Shown: piece by piece, positions 37,618 through 45,958 of the stretch
How positions within the stretch are numbered: position 1 is the stretch's first letter
Layout: each line of letters begins with the position of its first letter
Source of the DNA: Acidimicrobiia bacterium
Lineage (GTDB): Bacteria; Actinomycetota; Acidimicrobiia; IMCC26256; PALSA-555
Direction of reading: 5' to 3'
NCBI GenBank assembly: GCA_035948415.1
Contig: DASZJD010000073.1
Location: 1-64,000, forward strand
DNA: 64,000 nt
Notes under the pieces: generated by a model
Told to the model about the DNA's origin: nothing
The model's input: only the letters and a program-made list of their open reading frames with translations
Database searches by the model: none
Translations under genes and position numbers: made by a program

Positions 37618-38210
37618 GCCCGCTCGGCGCCGGCCTGCTCCAGGCGCTCGAGCGCCCGGGCGCCGTCGCCGGGCTCGAGGTCGACGGCACGGACGCCCTC
37701 GTGGAGCACGACGACCGCGAAGCCGGCGCGCCGGGCGTCCAGACCGCTCTCGAGGACGCAGTAGTCGGTGGCGAGCCCGGCGAGCACGACCCGCTCGATC
37801 CCGCGCTCGCGCAGCAGCGCCTCGAGCCCGGTCGAACCCGTCTCGCCCGACGCCAGGTGGAACACCGAGAACGCCGAGTAGCCGTCCTCCTGCCCGGTGG
37901 CCTTGAAGATCTGGGGGGCGTCGTCCAGGACCACGAGGTCGGGGTGGAAGGCGGCGCCCCAGGTGTCCCGGACGCAGTGCACCGGCCACTTGCCGCCGAA
38001 GGCCTGGAAGTGCGGGGTCTCCGGCGGGTGCCAGTCCCGCGTGTACACGACGAGGGCGCCGGCCGCCCGGGCCCGGCTGAGCTCCCGGTTGATCGGCCCG
38101 ATCACGGCCTCGGCGTCGCGAACCGACAGGCTCCCCTGCGGGCTGGCGAAGTCGTTCTGGAGGTCGACGACGACCAGCGCGGTGTGGTCGTCGTAGGCGA
38201 CCTCGCCCAT
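37614..38210 (-). CDS. pncA: Nicotinamidase
   Basis: 198 residues. It hydrolyses nicotinamide to nicotinate, feeding the coupled PncB. Catalytic triad: Asp in VVDLQNDF, Lys in FGGKWPVHC and Cys in LATDYCVLE. The metal site is DWHPPETPHF (Asp, His, His). The family ring, including SLSVRDAEAVIGPIN and KATGQEDGYSAF, is complete. ATG 38210; a GTG sits just before it. In mycobacteria the same enzyme activates pyrazinamide. Confidence 0.94.
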   Translation of the reverse strand: MGEVAYDDHTALVVVDLQNDFASPQGSLSVRDAEAVIGPINRELSRARAAGALVVYTRDWHPPETPHFQAFGGKWPVHCVRDTWGAAFHPDLVVLDDAPQIFKATGQEDGYSAFSVFHLASGETGSTGLEALLRERGIERVVLAGLATDYCVLESGLDARRAGFAVVVLHEGVRAVDLEPGDGARALERLEQAGAERA

Positions 38211-38341
38211 CACCACACCTCCGCAGCGGCGGCCATCCGGGGACCGGTCCGGATCGTCGCGCGCCGCCGGCGGGTGGCGCTCGACACCCCCGGCCGACCG
38301 CCGGCCCTCCCCCCGCCCGCCGCCCGGAATGCCGGCGGGTG

Positions 38342-38386
38342 GTTGACAGTTCAACCAAGTGCTAGTAACGTGCTCAACTGTTCAGT
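38342..38386 (+). promoter_or_regulatory. Candidate promoter/operator before yceI
   Basis: GTTGACAGTTCAAC (38342-38355) is a perfect five-base inverted repeat around CAGT, and a related AACTGTTCA follows about 20 bases later (CTCAACTGTTCAG). TTGACA inside the first copy could be a -35. Spaced repeats of this kind suit a MarR-type dimer. Confidence 0.35.
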
Positions 38387-38408
38387 CCTCAACCACCGGA
38401 GCGCCATC

Positions 38409-38981
38409 ATGACCAGCACCGTTGCAACCGAAATCCCGGGCTACGTCGCCGGGTCCTGGACCATCGACCCCGTCCACTCCGAGGTGTCCTTCAGCGTCCG
38501 CCACCTCATGGTGAGCAAGGTCCGGGGGCACTTCCGCCGCTTCGAGGGCGAGATCGTCACCGCCGAGGACCCCCTGGCGTCTTCGGTGACGGCCACCGTC
38601 GACATGGCGTCCATCGACACCGGCAACGCCGACCGGGACCAGCACCTGCGTTCGGTCGACTTCTTCGAGACCGACCGGCACCCCACCCTCACCTACCGCT
38701 CGACCAGCGTTCGCGCCGACGGCGACCGGTTCCTGGTCGAGGGCGACCTGACCATGCACGGCGTGACCCGAAGCGTCCCCCTGACGCTGGAGCTGAACGG
38801 CTTCCAGCCCGACACGCCCTTCGGCGACAGCCGGGCCGGGTTCTCGGCCTCGGCCGAGATCGACCGGCGCGACTTCGGCATCACGTTCAACGCACCGCTC
38901 CCAGGCGGAGGCCTCGGGCTCGGCGAGCGGGTGCAGATCACCCTCGAGGTCGAGGCCATCCTGCAGACGCCCGCCGCCTGA
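38409..38981 (+). CDS. YceI-family lipocalin-like protein
   Basis: 190 residues: WTIDPVHSEVSFSVRHLMVSKV opens the eight-stranded YceI barrel, which binds long polyisoprenoid-type lipids. DMASIDTGNADRDQHLRSVDFF and the TMHGVTRSVPLTLE strand follow. There is no signal peptide, so it is cytoplasmic, unlike the E. coli periplasmic protein. The start ATG 38409 is preceded by GGAG. A possible MarR-type operator lies upstream. Actinobacterial yceI genes are often stress-induced. Confidence 0.9.
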   Translation: MTSTVATEIPGYVAGSWTIDPVHSEVSFSVRHLMVSKVRGHFRRFEGEIVTAEDPLASSVTATVDMASIDTGNADRDQHLRSVDFFETDRHPTLTYRSTSVRADGDRFLVEGDLTMHGVTRSVPLTLELNGFQPDTPFGDSRAGFSASAEIDRRDFGITFNAPLPGGGLGLGERVQITLEVEAILQTPAA

Positions 38982-38989
38982 CCCCCGAC

Positions 38990-39020
38990 CCGGCTGGCGG
39001 TGTCCCCCGCCGCCAGCCGG
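38990..39020 (+). terminator. Hairpin after yceI
   Basis: Perfect 11-base stem CCGGCTGGCGG / CCGCCAGCCGG with a nine-base loop, starting nine bases past the yceI stop. No U-tract. Likely terminator. Confidence 0.6.
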
Positions 39021-39066
39021 CGTCGCCGCCGCCGACGCGAGCCTCGCCGCGCGAGTCTCTCGAACC

Positions 39067-39441
39067 ATGACGACGGACGAACCGGTGATCCGCCTCGAGC
39101 GTTGGGATGGCCCCTGGCCCGCCGACGACCCCGACGCCAACTTCAAGGCTGACGTCGCGCTCTACTCGCTCCTGGACCCCCTCCAGACCATCGGCAACCT
39201 CGGCGCCGCGCTCGGTGTCCCCGTCGGTGCCATCTGCCGGTACGTGCTGGCCAAGTGGGCGACCGGCGGCAGCGGCGGGCTCCTCGAGATCGGGCCGACG
39301 ATGACACGGCGGCTGGCGGCCGTGTGCGACGACGCCGAGGCGACCGGCACCGACGAGGCCCGGCTCGCCGCGTACGCCCAGCTGTGCGAGATGCTCGCGT
39401 GGTTGCGGATGCCGCTCGACCGTCCCGACGCCTACGGGTGA
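39067..39441 (+). CDS. Small conserved protein, DUF6027-like
   Basis: 124 residues of a soluble protein found in actinobacteria. Characteristic block ADDPDANFKADVALYSLLDPL, then IGNLGAALGVPVGAICRYVLAKWAT and LLEIGPTMTRRL. The GVPVGAICRYVLAKW segment looks like a helix-turn-helix, so DNA binding is possible, but this is inference. Assignment to DUF6027 is from memory of the block pattern. It ends about 55 bases before the cobalamin riboswitch and is read towards it. Confidence 0.6.
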   Translation: MTTDEPVIRLERWDGPWPADDPDANFKADVALYSLLDPLQTIGNLGAALGVPVGAICRYVLAKWATGGSGGLLEIGPTMTRRLAAVCDDAEATGTDEARLAAYAQLCEMLAWLRMPLDRPDAYG

Positions 39442-39489
39442 GCGCCACCACCCATGGCGGTTGACGGACCGACCGTGACCGCCCTAGAC

Positions 39490-39645
39490 ATTCCGCGTCG
39501 CGGTGTTCGGGAAGCCGGTGCGAGTCCGGCGTGGTCCTCGCCACTGTGACCGGGGAGCGACCCCCAGGCGTGCCACTGGCCCAAGCGGGCTGGGAAGGCG
39601 GGGGGAGCGACGAACCGGGAGCCAGGAGACCGGCCGCGACGGTTT
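39490..39645 (+). ncRNA. Cobalamin (B12) riboswitch
   Basis: A complete adenosylcobalamin-type aptamer before the B12 uptake operon. Conserved blocks in order: GGTGTTCGGGAAGCCGGTG (39502-39520), the GTCCTCGCCACTGTGACCGG junction (39534-39553), CCCCAGG, then the B12 box GCCACTGGCCCAAGCGGGCTGGGAAGG region (39572-39598), and the final GACGAACCGGGAGCCAGGAGACC (39609-39631). High B12 should close down the genes that follow, probably by hiding the start region at 39677. Confidence 0.95.
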
Positions 39646-39676
39646 GACAGCTCGCCCCCACGAAGGATGGGTCGCC

Positions 39677-40924
39677 ATGTCGTCGCCTCGTCGTCCCCGG
39701 CGCGTGTCGCGCCGTTTCCTCGCGGCGCCGCGTGCCGCCGTCGCGCTCGTCGTCGTCGTGTCGGCCGCCCTCGCGGGCGCGCTGGCGACGCCGGCGTCGA
39801 CGGCGGTGCTCACCAACCCGACCGGATGCGTCCACGGCTACCGGCGGGGTCTCGACTACTTCCCCGACAAGGCCACGGTCGGCGACGCGCAGAACTTCAC
39901 CGTGACCTACCACGGCAGCTACAAGGTCCTGACCGTGAAGGTCCCGTTCCCGGGGGGCAGCCCCCAGACCTACGTGCTCGTCCAGTGCGGCACACCGGCG
40001 CCGAGGCTCACGGGTGCGCTGGCGGGCGCCGAAGTGGTGTCCGTGCCGGTCCGCTCGCTGTTCGCGGAGTCGACGACCGAGCTGATCCCGCTGGTCGAGA
40101 TCGGCGAGACGAAGGCCCTGCACGGCGTCGGCAGCGAGCAGTACGTGTACGCCAAGGCGGTGCGGCAGCGGTTCAAGGACCCCGGGTTCGTCGAGTTCGC
40201 CCGGTCCGGGGCCGTCGACGTCGAGCGGGTGCTTGGCGCCAAGCCCGACGTCCTCCTCACGGCGGGCACCGACTCACCCGCGTACGCCAAGTTGCGGGAG
40301 GCGGGCCTCCCCGTCGTCGCGGTCGCGGAGTACCTCGAGCCCAGCCCGTTGGGGCAGGCGGAATGGGCGAAGCTGATCGCGACGCTGTTCAACCAGGAGC
40401 GTCGGAGCCAGAGCGTCTACAGCGCGGTCGCGAGCGCGTACCGTCGGCTGGCCGCGCTCAGCGCGAGCGCGCCGCCGTCGCGTCGCCCGCTCGTAATGAC
40501 CGGGTTCGAGGACTCCGGCACCTTCTACGAGAAGGGCGGCCAGAGCCTCACGGCCCGGCTCATCGCCGACGCGGGCGCGACGTCGGTGTGGGCCGACAAC
40601 CCCGAGCGCGGCCCGATCATGATCGACCTCGAGGCCGAGCTCGGCCGCGCCGCGCGCGCGGACGTCTGGATCGACGGCAGCCAGTTCTGGGGTTCGCTCG
40701 CCGACGCCCAGAAGGACGATCCGCGCTACCAGGGCTTCCGGCCGTTCCAGACCCACCAGGTCTGGGTCCCGAACCGGGTGAAGAACGCCAACGGCGGCCT
40801 CGACTTCTTCGAGCGGGGCGACGCCCGGCCCGACCTCGTGCTGGCCGACCTCATCAAGGTGTTCCACCCTGACCGGCTGCGCGATCATCACCTCGTCTTC
40901 TACGTGCGACTGCCCCAGCGCTGA
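39677..40924 (+). CDS. Cobalamin-type ABC transporter substrate-binding protein
   Basis: 415 residues with a signal peptide (Arg-rich start, hydrophobic 20-42, ASTA cleavage). A FecB/BtuF-type two-lobe fold follows: ALHGVGSEQYVYAKAV, the central VLGAKPDVLLTAGTD, and FEDSGTFYEKGGQSLTARLIADAGA. It is about 100 residues longer than E. coli BtuF because of an N-terminal domain. It is the first gene under the cobalamin riboswitch and its stop overlaps the permease ATG by one base, so corrinoid uptake is the likely task. Confidence 0.85.
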   Translation: MSSPRRPRRVSRRFLAAPRAAVALVVVVSAALAGALATPASTAVLTNPTGCVHGYRRGLDYFPDKATVGDAQNFTVTYHGSYKVLTVKVPFPGGSPQTYVLVQCGTPAPRLTGALAGAEVVSVPVRSLFAESTTELIPLVEIGETKALHGVGSEQYVYAKAVRQRFKDPGFVEFARSGAVDVERVLGAKPDVLLTAGTDSPAYAKLREAGLPVVAVAEYLEPSPLGQAEWAKLIATLFNQERRSQSVYSAVASAYRRLAALSASAPPSRRPLVMTGFEDSGTFYEKGGQSLTARLIADAGATSVWADNPERGPIMIDLEAELGRAARADVWIDGSQFWGSLADAQKDDPRYQGFRPFQTHQVWVPNRVKNANGGLDFFERGDARPDLVLADLIKVFHPDRLRDHHLVFYVRLPQR

Positions 40925-42036
40925 TGCTCACCGAGGAGCGCGTCGCCGCCGCCGCCACGGCGGCCCCGTCCGACCAACCGGTGGGGCGGGACCGGCGGAC
41001 CCGAAGCCGGGCCGCGGTCGTGTTCCCGCTGCTCGGCGTGGCGCTGGTCGTCGTCTTCGTGCTCGGGATCGCGGTGGGCTCGGTCGCCATCCCGGTCCTC
41101 GACGTCGTCCGGGTCCTGACCGGTCACGAGCCGCACGGCGTCTACCACGTCATCGTGCAGGACATCCGGCTGCCGCGCTCGATCACCGGCGTCCTGGTGG
41201 GGGCGGCGCTCGGTGTGGCCGGGCTCCAGATGCAGACCCTGTTCCGCAACCCGCTGGCGGACCCGTTCGTGCTCGGGGTGAGCGCGGGCGCCAGCCTCGG
41301 GGTGGCGATCGTCGTCCTCGCCGGCGCGTCGAGCGAGGCCACGTTCCTGACCGGGCTCGGCGGGCTCGGCCAGGTCGGGATCGCGGGGGCCGGAACCGCC
41401 GGCGCCGCGCTGGTCATGGCCTTGGTGCTCGTCGCCGCCCGTCGGGTCCGCTCGACGGTCACGATCCTCGTGGTCGGGCTCATGGTCAGCTACCTGGTGG
41501 CGTCGCTCGTGACCGTGCTCATCGCCTCGGCCGACGGGCCCCGGATCCAGCAGTTCCTGGCCTGGGAGGCGGGGAGCTTCCGGTCGGTCACGTGGCAGCA
41601 GCTCCACGTGCTCGTGCCCGTGCTCCTGGTCGGGCTCGCCGTCGCGTCGGTCGGCGTCAAGCAGCTGAACGCCCTGCTGCTGGGCGAGCGCTACGCGGCA
41701 ACGATGGGCGTCAACGTCCGCCGGACCCGCGTCGCGACCATCGGCACCTCGGCGCTGCTCGCCGGCGTGGCCACCGCCTTCTGCGGCCCGATCGGCTTCC
41801 TCGGCATCGCGATCCCCCACCTGGCCCGGGCCGCGCTCGGCACCAGCGACCACCGGCTGCTCCTGCCCGCCTCGATGCTGCTCGGCGGGACGATCGCGCT
41901 GGCGGCCGACATCACGGCCCAGCTCCCGGGCGCCGACTTCGTCCTCCCGCTCAACGCCGTCACCGCCCTCCTCGGCGCGCCGATCGTCATCTGGGTGGTG
42001 CTGAGCAGCCGCAGCGCGGGCGCGCTCGGCGCGTGA
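40924..42036 (+). CDS. btuC: Cobalamin/iron-siderophore-type ABC permease
   Basis: 370 residues of the FecCD/BtuC family with about ten transmembrane helices. LPRSITGVLVGAALGVAGLQMQTLFRNPLADPFVLGVSAGASLGV is the family block (RxPR..., GxxLaxaGxxxQ, NPLAxPxxLGxSxGA). GPIGFLGIAIPHLARAALGTSDHR is the coupling segment near the end. It sits between the binding protein and the ATPase under a B12 riboswitch, so the symbol follows context. Confidence 0.92.
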   Translation: MLTEERVAAAATAAPSDQPVGRDRRTRSRAAVVFPLLGVALVVVFVLGIAVGSVAIPVLDVVRVLTGHEPHGVYHVIVQDIRLPRSITGVLVGAALGVAGLQMQTLFRNPLADPFVLGVSAGASLGVAIVVLAGASSEATFLTGLGGLGQVGIAGAGTAGAALVMALVLVAARRVRSTVTILVVGLMVSYLVASLVTVLIASADGPRIQQFLAWEAGSFRSVTWQQLHVLVPVLLVGLAVASVGVKQLNALLLGERYAATMGVNVRRTRVATIGTSALLAGVATAFCGPIGFLGIAIPHLARAALGTSDHRLLLPASMLLGGTIALAADITAQLPGADFVLPLNAVTALLGAPIVIWVVLSSRSAGALGA

Positions 42037-43082
42037 CCGCCGCGCTCGAGGCCAGCGGCCTGCGGGTCGGGTACCGGCGGGGCCGGCACGCCCCGACCGT
42101 GGTGCTCGACGACGTGTCCCTCACCCTCGCCGCGGGCGAGTTCGCGTGCCTGGTCGGGCCGAACGGCACCGGCAAGTCGACGTTGCTGCGCACGTGCTCC
42201 GGGCTCCAGCCTCCGCTCGGCGGCCAGGTCCTGCTCAGCGGGCGGGAGCTCCGGGCGATGCGCCGCCTCGAGGTCGCCCGGCGCGTCGCCGCCGTGCTCA
42301 CCGACCACCACGACACCGGACGGCTGCGCGCCCGGGACCTCGTCGGGCTCGGCCGCTACCCCCACACCGGGTGGTTCGGGCGCCTCGACGCCGACGACGA
42401 GCGGCTCCTCGCCGCCGCGCTGGACACGGTGTCGGCGGGTCACCTCATCGACCGAGTCGTCGTCGAGCTGAGCGACGGCGAGCGTCAGCGCGTCATGATC
42501 GCACGAGCGCTCGCCCAGCAGCCGTCCGTCCTGTTCCTCGACGAGCCGGCGGCGTTCCTCGACGTCACCGCCCGGGTCGAGCTGGTCGCCCTGCTCCGTC
42601 GCTTGACCCGCGAGCGGGGGCTGGCCGTCGTGCTGGCGACCCACGACCTCGAGCTGGCGCTGCGCAGCGCCGACACGATCTGGGTGCTGGACGCCGAGCG
42701 CCGGATCGAGACCGGTCTCCCCGAGGACATTGCCGCCCGCGGCGTGCTGGGTCGGGCCTTCCCGACCGGCAGCTGGGCCTTCGACCCGCGGCAGTGGCGG
42801 TTCGTCTTCTGCGGCGAGGTCCGCGGGGTCGCCACCGTCGCCGGCGACTCGCTCCACGCCGCCCTCGCCCGCCGGATCCTCGAGCGCGAGGGCTTCATGG
42901 TCGACCCGCCGGAGGTCGACGGGGCCGTCCACCTCGCGATCGAGGTGCTCGAGCGGCCCCGCTCGGCGCCGACCGTCATCGCCCGGCACGCCGGCGGCGT
43001 CGAGACACACCAGGCCCTCCAGCCGCTCGCCGCCCTCGCCCGGCGCGTGGCCGCCGGCCGCCCACCGGGGGGGACCCGATGA
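42033..43082 (+). CDS. btuD: Cobalamin-type ABC transporter ATPase
   Basis: 349 residues. Walker A GPNGTGKSTLL, Q-loop region AAVLTDHHDTGRLRARDLVGLGRYPHTGWFG (typical of FepC/BtuD), signature ELSDGERQRVMIARAL, Walker B VLFLDEPAAFLD and H-loop LATHDLELAL. About 100 extra C-terminal residues (after 250) form an added domain not present in E. coli BtuD. GTGA overlap with the permease and ATGA overlap with the DUF71 gene after it. Confidence 0.92.
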   Translation: MTAALEASGLRVGYRRGRHAPTVVLDDVSLTLAAGEFACLVGPNGTGKSTLLRTCSGLQPPLGGQVLLSGRELRAMRRLEVARRVAAVLTDHHDTGRLRARDLVGLGRYPHTGWFGRLDADDERLLAAALDTVSAGHLIDRVVVELSDGERQRVMIARALAQQPSVLFLDEPAAFLDVTARVELVALLRRLTRERGLAVVLATHDLELALRSADTIWVLDAERRIETGLPEDIAARGVLGRAFPTGSWAFDPRQWRFVFCGEVRGVATVAGDSLHAALARRILEREGFMVDPPEVDGAVHLAIEVLERPRSAPTVIARHAGGVETHQALQPLAALARRVAAGRPPGGTR

Positions 43083-43756
43083 CCCCGTCCCCGGAGCCCG
43101 GCCGGCCCGTCGCCCTGTCGTGGAGCGGAGGCAAGGACGCGGCCATGTCCCTCCGCCGGCTCGAGGCCGAGGGCCGTCGCGTGGCCGCCCTGCTCAGCAC
43201 GTTCGGGGCCGACGGCCGATCCAGCGGGCACGGCGTCCGCCCCGAGCTCCTCCACGCCCAGGCCGAGGCCCTCGACATCCCCCTGGCGACCGTCACCTTC
43301 CCCGACCCGTGCCCGAACGAGGTCTACGAGGCCTCGATCGCGGCGGCCCTCGAGCAGCCACCCCTCGCCGGCCTCGACGAGATGGCGTTCGGGGACCTCT
43401 TCCTCGAGGACCACCGCGACTTCCGATCGGGCCAGATGGCGCGGTCGAGCTGGACCGCGTCGTTCCCGATCTGGCGGCCCGACACCGCCGCGCTCGCCCG
43501 CGAGGTCCTCGCCGCCGGGATCCGGGCCGTCGTCGTGGCCGTCAACCTCGAGCTCCTCGACGAATCCTTCCTCGGGCGCCGCTACGACGAGCAGCTGCTG
43601 GCCGACCTGCCCGACGGCGCCGACCCGTGCGCCGAGACGGGCGAGTTCCACACCTTCGTCACCGACAACCCCCGCTTCTCGCACCCGGTCCCGGTCGAGG
43701 TCGGGACCGTGACGCGGCGCGGGGCCGTCGCGTTCGCGGACCTGGTGCCGGGCTAG
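43079..43756 (+). CDS. DUF71/COG2102 ATP-pyrophosphatase, B12-salvage type
   Basis: 225 residues. The PP-loop SWSGGKDAAMSL (residues 14-25) and the C-terminal CAETGEFHTFVTDNP (motif EGGEFHTFV) are the family marks. The eukaryotic member Dph6 amidates diphthine. Comparative genomics has linked a bacterial subgroup to B12 salvage, and placement here, joined by ATGA overlap to the B12 ABC ATPase and under a cobalamin riboswitch, fits that subgroup. Likely task: amidation of incomplete corrinoids using ATP and an ammonia source. This reaction is inference. Confidence 0.85.
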   Translation: MTPSPEPGRPVALSWSGGKDAAMSLRRLEAEGRRVAALLSTFGADGRSSGHGVRPELLHAQAEALDIPLATVTFPDPCPNEVYEASIAAALEQPPLAGLDEMAFGDLFLEDHRDFRSGQMARSSWTASFPIWRPDTAALAREVLAAGIRAVVVAVNLELLDESFLGRRYDEQLLADLPDGADPCAETGEFHTFVTDNPRFSHPVPVEVGTVTRRGAVAFADLVPG

Positions 43757-43781
43757 GCCCCGGTCGAGATCGGAGACGCCC

Positions 43782-44699
43782 GTGCGGATCGTGTCGCTGC
43801 TGCCCTCGGCCACAGAGATCGTCTACGCCCTCGGGCTCGGCGACGACCTAGTCGGCGTGACGTTCGAGTGCGACTACCCCGCCGAGGCCCGGACCAAGCC
43901 GGTGGTCTCGGACACCTCCCTGCCGCCGGGACTCTCCCCCGCCGAGATCGATCGCGTCGTGAGCGAGCGGGCCGACGCCCACGCCGCCATCTACACGCTC
44001 GACGAGGGCGCGCTGCGGGCGCTCGACCCCGAGGTGGTCGTGACCCAGGACCTCTGCGCCGTCTGCGCCATCGACGTCGCCGACGTCACCGAGGCCCTCG
44101 ACCACCTCGGCTGCCGCGCGCGCGTCGTCACCCTCGACCCGAAGCGACTCGAGGACGTCCTCGGCTCGATCGAGACCGTCGGCGCGTGTACGGGCCGGGG
44201 GGCCGACGCCTCGTCCCTCGTGGCGGCCCTGCGAGGGCGGCTGGCGCGGGTGGCGAGCGCGGTCGAGTCGCGACCCCGGCCCCGGACGTTCGTCCTCGAG
44301 TGGACCGACCCGCCGTACAACGCCGGGCACTGGATCCCGGACATGGTGGTCGCCGGCGGCGGCGAGCCGGTGGGGGCCCGACCCGGCGAGTACTCGGTGC
44401 CGCTCGACTGGCCCGCGATCGTCGCCGCCGAGCCGGACGTGGTCGTCATCGCGCCGTGCGGCTACGGCCTCGACGAGACCCGGGGACTGGCGGCCGCCGA
44501 CCGTCGGCTTCGGGACGAGCTGGCGCGGACGCCCGCCGCCGCGGGACGGGTGTGGGCGGTCGACGCCTCCTCCTACTTCGTGCGGCCGGGCCCCCGGCTC
44601 GTCGACGGCGTCGAGATCCTGGCCGGCATCCTCCATCCCGACGCGTGGCCGCCGCCCGCGGCGGACCGCGCCGCGATCGTCCCGGTCGTCGACGGCTGA
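43782..44699 (+). CDS. BtuF-like cobalamin-binding protein without signal peptide
   Basis: 305 residues with the classical BtuF opening RIVSLLPSATEIVYALGLGDDLVGVTFECDYP, the ALDPEVVVTQDLCAVCAI strand with two Cys, EWTDPPYNAGHWIPDMV and IVAAEPDVVVIAPCGYGL. No signal peptide or lipobox, so it is predicted cytoplasmic or exported by another route. It lies 25 bases after the DUF71 stop and ends the B12 operon. The extra protein besides the exported binding protein at the operon head suggests a corrinoid-handling role inside the cell. Confidence 0.85.
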   Translation: MRIVSLLPSATEIVYALGLGDDLVGVTFECDYPAEARTKPVVSDTSLPPGLSPAEIDRVVSERADAHAAIYTLDEGALRALDPEVVVTQDLCAVCAIDVADVTEALDHLGCRARVVTLDPKRLEDVLGSIETVGACTGRGADASSLVAALRGRLARVASAVESRPRPRTFVLEWTDPPYNAGHWIPDMVVAGGGEPVGARPGEYSVPLDWPAIVAAEPDVVVIAPCGYGLDETRGLAAADRRLRDELARTPAAAGRVWAVDASSYFVRPGPRLVDGVEILAGILHPDAWPPPAADRAAIVPVVDG

Positions 44700-44702
44700 C
44701 CG

Positions 44703-44726
44703 GCCGAGGACGCCGACGCCCTCGGC
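44703..44726 (+). terminator. Hairpin ending the B12 operon
   Basis: GCCGAGG / CCTCGGC stem with a ten-base loop, four bases past the operon's last stop. Weak without U-tract, but well placed. Confidence 0.4.
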
Positions 44727-44856
44727 GCGGCAGGGTCAAGAATCCGTAAAGCCGCGCTCGCGTCGGGTCGATCGCGCGGCATGCTTGGGGGAGCGCCGAA
44801 CCCGGCTCAGCCGGCGGCGCGCCACCGAGGCGACGCCACACGGAGGGAGGACTCCG

Positions 44857-45084
44857 ATGAACGGAACGCTGATCGGGGTCCCGTGGGGCCGGCTTCGGGC
44901 CGGGGTCACGGTGCGCCACGCTGACGGGCGTCTGCACCGCGCCGCCATCGTCGAGCACGCCGACGACAGCGTCCGCGTCCTCTTCGACGACGGCCACGTC
45001 GAGCGGCACGGCCCCGGCGAGCGAGCCGAGGTGCTCACCCGGGCCCCGCAGCCCGCGGACCGCCCGGCTGGCGACGCCGGCTAG
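44857..45084 (+). CDS. Small protein of unknown function (75 aa)
   Basis: 75 residues behind a very strong GGAGGGAGG ribosome site. The middle (VTVRHADGRLHRAAIVEHADDSVRVLFDDG) alternates like a small SH3- or Tudor-like beta barrel. The C-terminal third is Pro/Ala/Asp-rich and probably disordered. No family recognised. Confidence 0.65.
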   Translation: MNGTLIGVPWGRLRAGVTVRHADGRLHRAAIVEHADDSVRVLFDDGHVERHGPGERAEVLTRAPQPADRPAGDAG

Positions 45085-45413
45085 CCCCTGACCCACGGCG
45101 ACGCCCGTCGACCCGACGCCGGGCGGAGCCGCCTCGCACGACGTGGCCGAGGTCGCCGACACGCCGCTCGTGAGCGAACCGACCGGGCCCGGTGTGACCG
45201 CGCCGGCGGCAGGCGCGAGCGCCTCGCCGTCCCCGGGCGGGTCGCGGTGTCCGCCCCGCTCCGGTTTCGGCCTACAGCCGCCGTCCCCGGGTGCCGATAG
45301 CGGACGAAAGGCCCGGCGATGGGCCGGGGCGAGGCTTCGCGTCCTGCCGGCGGCCGCCGCCGCCGGCCCGGCTCGGGTGCGGGCCCACGACACCGACGAG
45401 CGAGAGGACGGGA
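45085..45413. other. Intergenic region before the small secreted protein
   Basis: About 330 bases. GTGCCGATAGCGG at 45291 contains a GCCGATA block and the region holds several GC-rich inverted repeats, but no known riboswitch or a convincing promoter pair could be matched. A GAGAGGACGGGA ribosome site precedes the next gene. Confidence 0.45.
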
Positions 45414-45842
45414 ATGCGGCGATTCTGGATCATGGTGGCGGCAGTGCTTGCGTGCGGCGGGCTCGCCGCGCAGACGAGCGTGGCCTACGCGGACGCCGGC
45501 AGCAGCCGCTCCGCCTCGGCCTCCTGCAGCGATCTCGTGAAGCGGTACCAGAAGGTCAACAGCGCCCAGGCCCACACCAATCTCAACAACCCGAAGAGCC
45601 TGAGCGCCTTGTTCCGACAGGGCGCCAAGGCGCTGAACCAGCTGGCCAGCACGGGACCGAGTCAGCTGCGGTCGGCGTTCCGGCACCTGGCGCAGGGGTT
45701 CGCCCAGCTCGCGAAGGTCGACTTCTCGAACCCGAGCTCGTACACCCAGCTGTCCGGCTTCGGCGCTCAGTACGGCGAGGACCTCAAGAAGATCGCGGCC
45801 TACTTCAGCCAGAAGTGCAACTTCACCATCCCGACCTCCTAG
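45414..45842 (+). CDS. Small secreted helical protein
   Basis: 142 residues with a clear signal peptide (residues 1-27, AYADA cleavage), then about 115 residues of amphipathic helix containing just two Cys (SCSDL near 38 and KCNFT near 136), likely a disulfide that ties the two ends. Polar Ser/Asn/Gln-rich composition. No family recognised. It ends in a strong terminator and is a single-gene unit with an unusually long upstream region. Confidence 0.72.
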   Translation: MRRFWIMVAAVLACGGLAAQTSVAYADAGSSRSASASCSDLVKRYQKVNSAQAHTNLNNPKSLSALFRQGAKALNQLASTGPSQLRSAFRHLAQGFAQLAKVDFSNPSSYTQLSGFGAQYGEDLKKIAAYFSQKCNFTIPTS

Positions 45843-45878
45843 CGCTGCACTCCTCCCCTGCCTGACCGCAGCGCGAAC

Positions 45879-45911
45879 CGGCGGCGGCACCCAAGACGGG
45901 TGCCGCCGCCG
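45879..45911. terminator. Strong bidirectional hairpin
   Basis: A perfect 14-base stem (CGGCGGCGGCACCC-type left arm starting at 45879, with GGGTGCCGCC on the right) and a five-base AAGAC loop, followed by a T-containing tail. It sits between the convergent secreted-protein and DUF4232 lipoprotein genes. Confidence 0.75.
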
Positions 45912-45958
45912 TGTTCGTCTCCGGTGCGGAGCCGCCGCGTCGCCGGCGTGCCGCGGAA

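Noticed and set aside
45241-45413. Riboswitch or FliA-type promoter before the secreted protein (GCCGATA block)
   Set aside because: No known aptamer could be aligned, and there is no TAAA at the right spacing; no flagellar genes nearby.
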